A DNA stretch of 6,725 bases from Gammaproteobacteria bacterium (GTDB lineage Bacteria > Pseudomonadota > Gammaproteobacteria > S012-40), in contig JAOUGF010000119.1 in NCBI GenBank assembly GCA_029857925.1, positions 1-6,725 on the forward strand, in the 5' to 3' direction. The translations under genes and the position numbers were made by a program. Below the pieces are notes generated by a model that was not told the DNA's origin, ran no database searches, and saw nothing but the letters and a program-made list of their open reading frames with translations. Shown here one piece after another: positions 5,990 to 6,725 of this stretch (position 1 is the stretch's first letter; each line of letters starts with the position of its first letter).

Positions 5990-6219
5990 ATGTTGTATGG
6001 CGTATTTTTTTATTTTTTGTACCCTATGAAATTTACACACTGATACGACTCAAGACCATCAGTTTACAGGTACTGGGTGTATGCCCCACGTGCGGCGAAT
6101 TCATTCGACTATCACTCGAACGCGACGATCATCTTCCGATTTGGAAATACAGCCCGTGTTGCGGTGCGTCGCTACGTATCAGCACCGACAATACAAACGG
6201 ATGCGAGACGCATGGCTGA
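5990..6219 (+). pseudogene. Small zinc-ribbon protein, frameshifted or start-less
   Basis: The frame ending at TGA 6217-6219 reads as a protein for about 66 codons: VPYEIYTLIRLKT, then a zinc-ribbon-like core with CPTCG, IWKYSPCCG and a C-terminal CETH. This frame is open back to 5890 but has no ATG, GTG or TTG. An ATG at 5990 in the neighbouring frame (MLYGVFFYFL) could supply the start if a -1 shift occurs in the T7-A-T6 tract, giving a 76-residue product with Cys32, Cys35, Cys57, Cys58, Cys72 and His75 and a short hydrophobic N-terminus. No ribosome site is evident before 5990. Explanations are a decayed gene, a programmed -1 shift, or a homopolymer sequencing error. I do not recognise a named family; metal binding is inferred from the cysteines. 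Confidence 0.42.
6013..6019 (+). other. Slippery heptamer T TTT TTG
   Basis: In the frame of the ATG at 5990, the codons TTT TTG preceded by T form an X-XXY-YYZ heptamer, the kind that allows -1 slippage. A -1 slip here moves ribosomes exactly into the zinc-ribbon frame. No strong downstream hairpin or upstream Shine-Dalgarno stimulator was found. Confidence 0.3.
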
Positions 6220-6246
6220 ACACGCAATTGTTTTAAAGCGTATAAT
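6217..6246 (+). promoter_or_regulatory. Possible sigma70 promoter
   Basis: A perfect TATAAT (6241-6246) with TGAACA (6217-6222, four of six) 18 nt upstream. It would start transcription near 6253, almost on the TTG at 6256, leaving no room for a ribosome site. It may be chance in a locally A+T-rich patch. Confidence 0.22.
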
Positions 6247-6725
6247 GCTAAAAAATTGGGCATAACGGCACCCGTCACGCTCAACGTCGTTTCCGGGCAA
6301 TTGAACACTCTCATATTGGATATCAACATTGATAAAATCGCACAAATTACCGCATCCGATCACCCCAGCACATCCAGTGCAGAAGATATCAACCAAATCA
6401 TTACCGCAACGACCGACGCAGCGGCGACGCAAATGAAAATCTCCGTTGAAGGCAAGATCGCGGCAATCCACTCGGCGAGCAGTTTCACACTCAGCCCAGA
6501 CGGTGGCGCGCACTCGGATGCAGAAATCCTTGTCTTCACAGACACGCAAGTCGTAGACGCAAACAACAACATCAGCCACACGACAGACGTATTGACCGTC
6601 GGCATGATCGTTGATGTGAAGGGTTTATTGGACGCGCAGACGCAAGCGATAAATGCGAGCAAGGTGCGCATTGAGGCGCCGTCCTCAAGCAACGCAGAAA
6701 CTGCAACGATGCCTTTGGCTAATGC
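6220..6725 (+). CDS. DUF4382/DUF5666-like envelope protein, 5' end missing, runs off the window
   Basis: The frame is open from 6220 to the window edge (168 codons). Its first part (PVTLNVVSGQLNTLILDI, about 6268-6321) resembles the end of a DUF4382 domain. From about 6433 it reads like a DUF5666 domain: ISVEGKIAAIHSASSFTL, then VGMIVDVKGLLD and INASKVRIEA, the usual small beta-barrel pattern. DUF4382/DUF5666 proteins are normally exported lipoproteins with an N-terminal signal, which is absent here. Possible starts are TTG at 6256 and ATG at 6433; neither has a ribosome site, and both would cut into the first domain. The coding pattern is clear (Thr/Ala/Ile/Asp-rich, low charge), whereas minus-strand frames over the same stretch look like shadows. 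The most likely reading is a gene that lost its 5' part by rearrangement at about 6219. Confidence 0.6.

Noticed and set aside
6172..6692. Two minus-strand open frames at the right end
   Set aside because: Their translations are Cys/Val/Ser-rich without domain patterns, while the plus frame shows a DUF5666-like pattern over the same bases.
1..6725. tRNA, rRNA, CRISPR array or complete insertion sequence
   Set aside because: No cloverleaf, regularly spaced repeats or transposase reading frame was found on inspection of both strands.

Overview
The window reads as gammaproteobacterial chromosome, probably from an environmental species. The main clue is the pirin gene, which is almost residue-for-residue like Escherichia coli YhhW in its first 100 positions. 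A CmoA-like methyltransferase domain and a DoxX-pirin/LysR module common in proteobacteria fit this. Base composition is patchy: the LysR-DoxX-pirin block is G+C-rich, while the intergenic stretches around 1-322, 1082-1384 and 5990-6060 are clearly A+T-rich.

Layout. Positions 1-322 hold no convincing gene, but carry a perfect 14-bp hairpin. A minus-strand gene (323-1081) encodes an exported papain-like C39-type cysteine peptidase with its own sigma70-like promoter. An A+T-rich spacer follows, then a minus-strand gene (1385-2944) for a 519-residue protein with two class I methyltransferase domains; the second is recognisably CmoA-like (carboxy-SAM synthase family). Just upstream of its GTG start lies a 161-bp MITE-like element (2990-3150) with 21-bp imperfect terminal inverted repeats. 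A small ORF of uncertain reality (3238-3456) follows.

Positions 3567-5700 form a coherent redox-stress-type module: doxX and pirin on the minus strand, and a divergent LysR-type regulator on the plus strand sharing a 119-bp promoter region. A Rho-independent terminator-like hairpin with a U-tract sits between doxX and pirin, so the two genes are probably not expressed equally. The LysR protein is the likely regulator of the pair.

The right end (5701-6725) looks rearranged or decayed. A short zinc-ribbon reading frame (ending 6219) has no in-frame start and is reached only by a -1 shift at a T-rich slippery site. It is followed at once by an open frame (6220 to the window edge) resembling the end of a DUF4382 domain plus a DUF5666-like domain, but lacking a signal peptide and a credible start. 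No rRNA, tRNA, CRISPR array or complete insertion sequence was seen.
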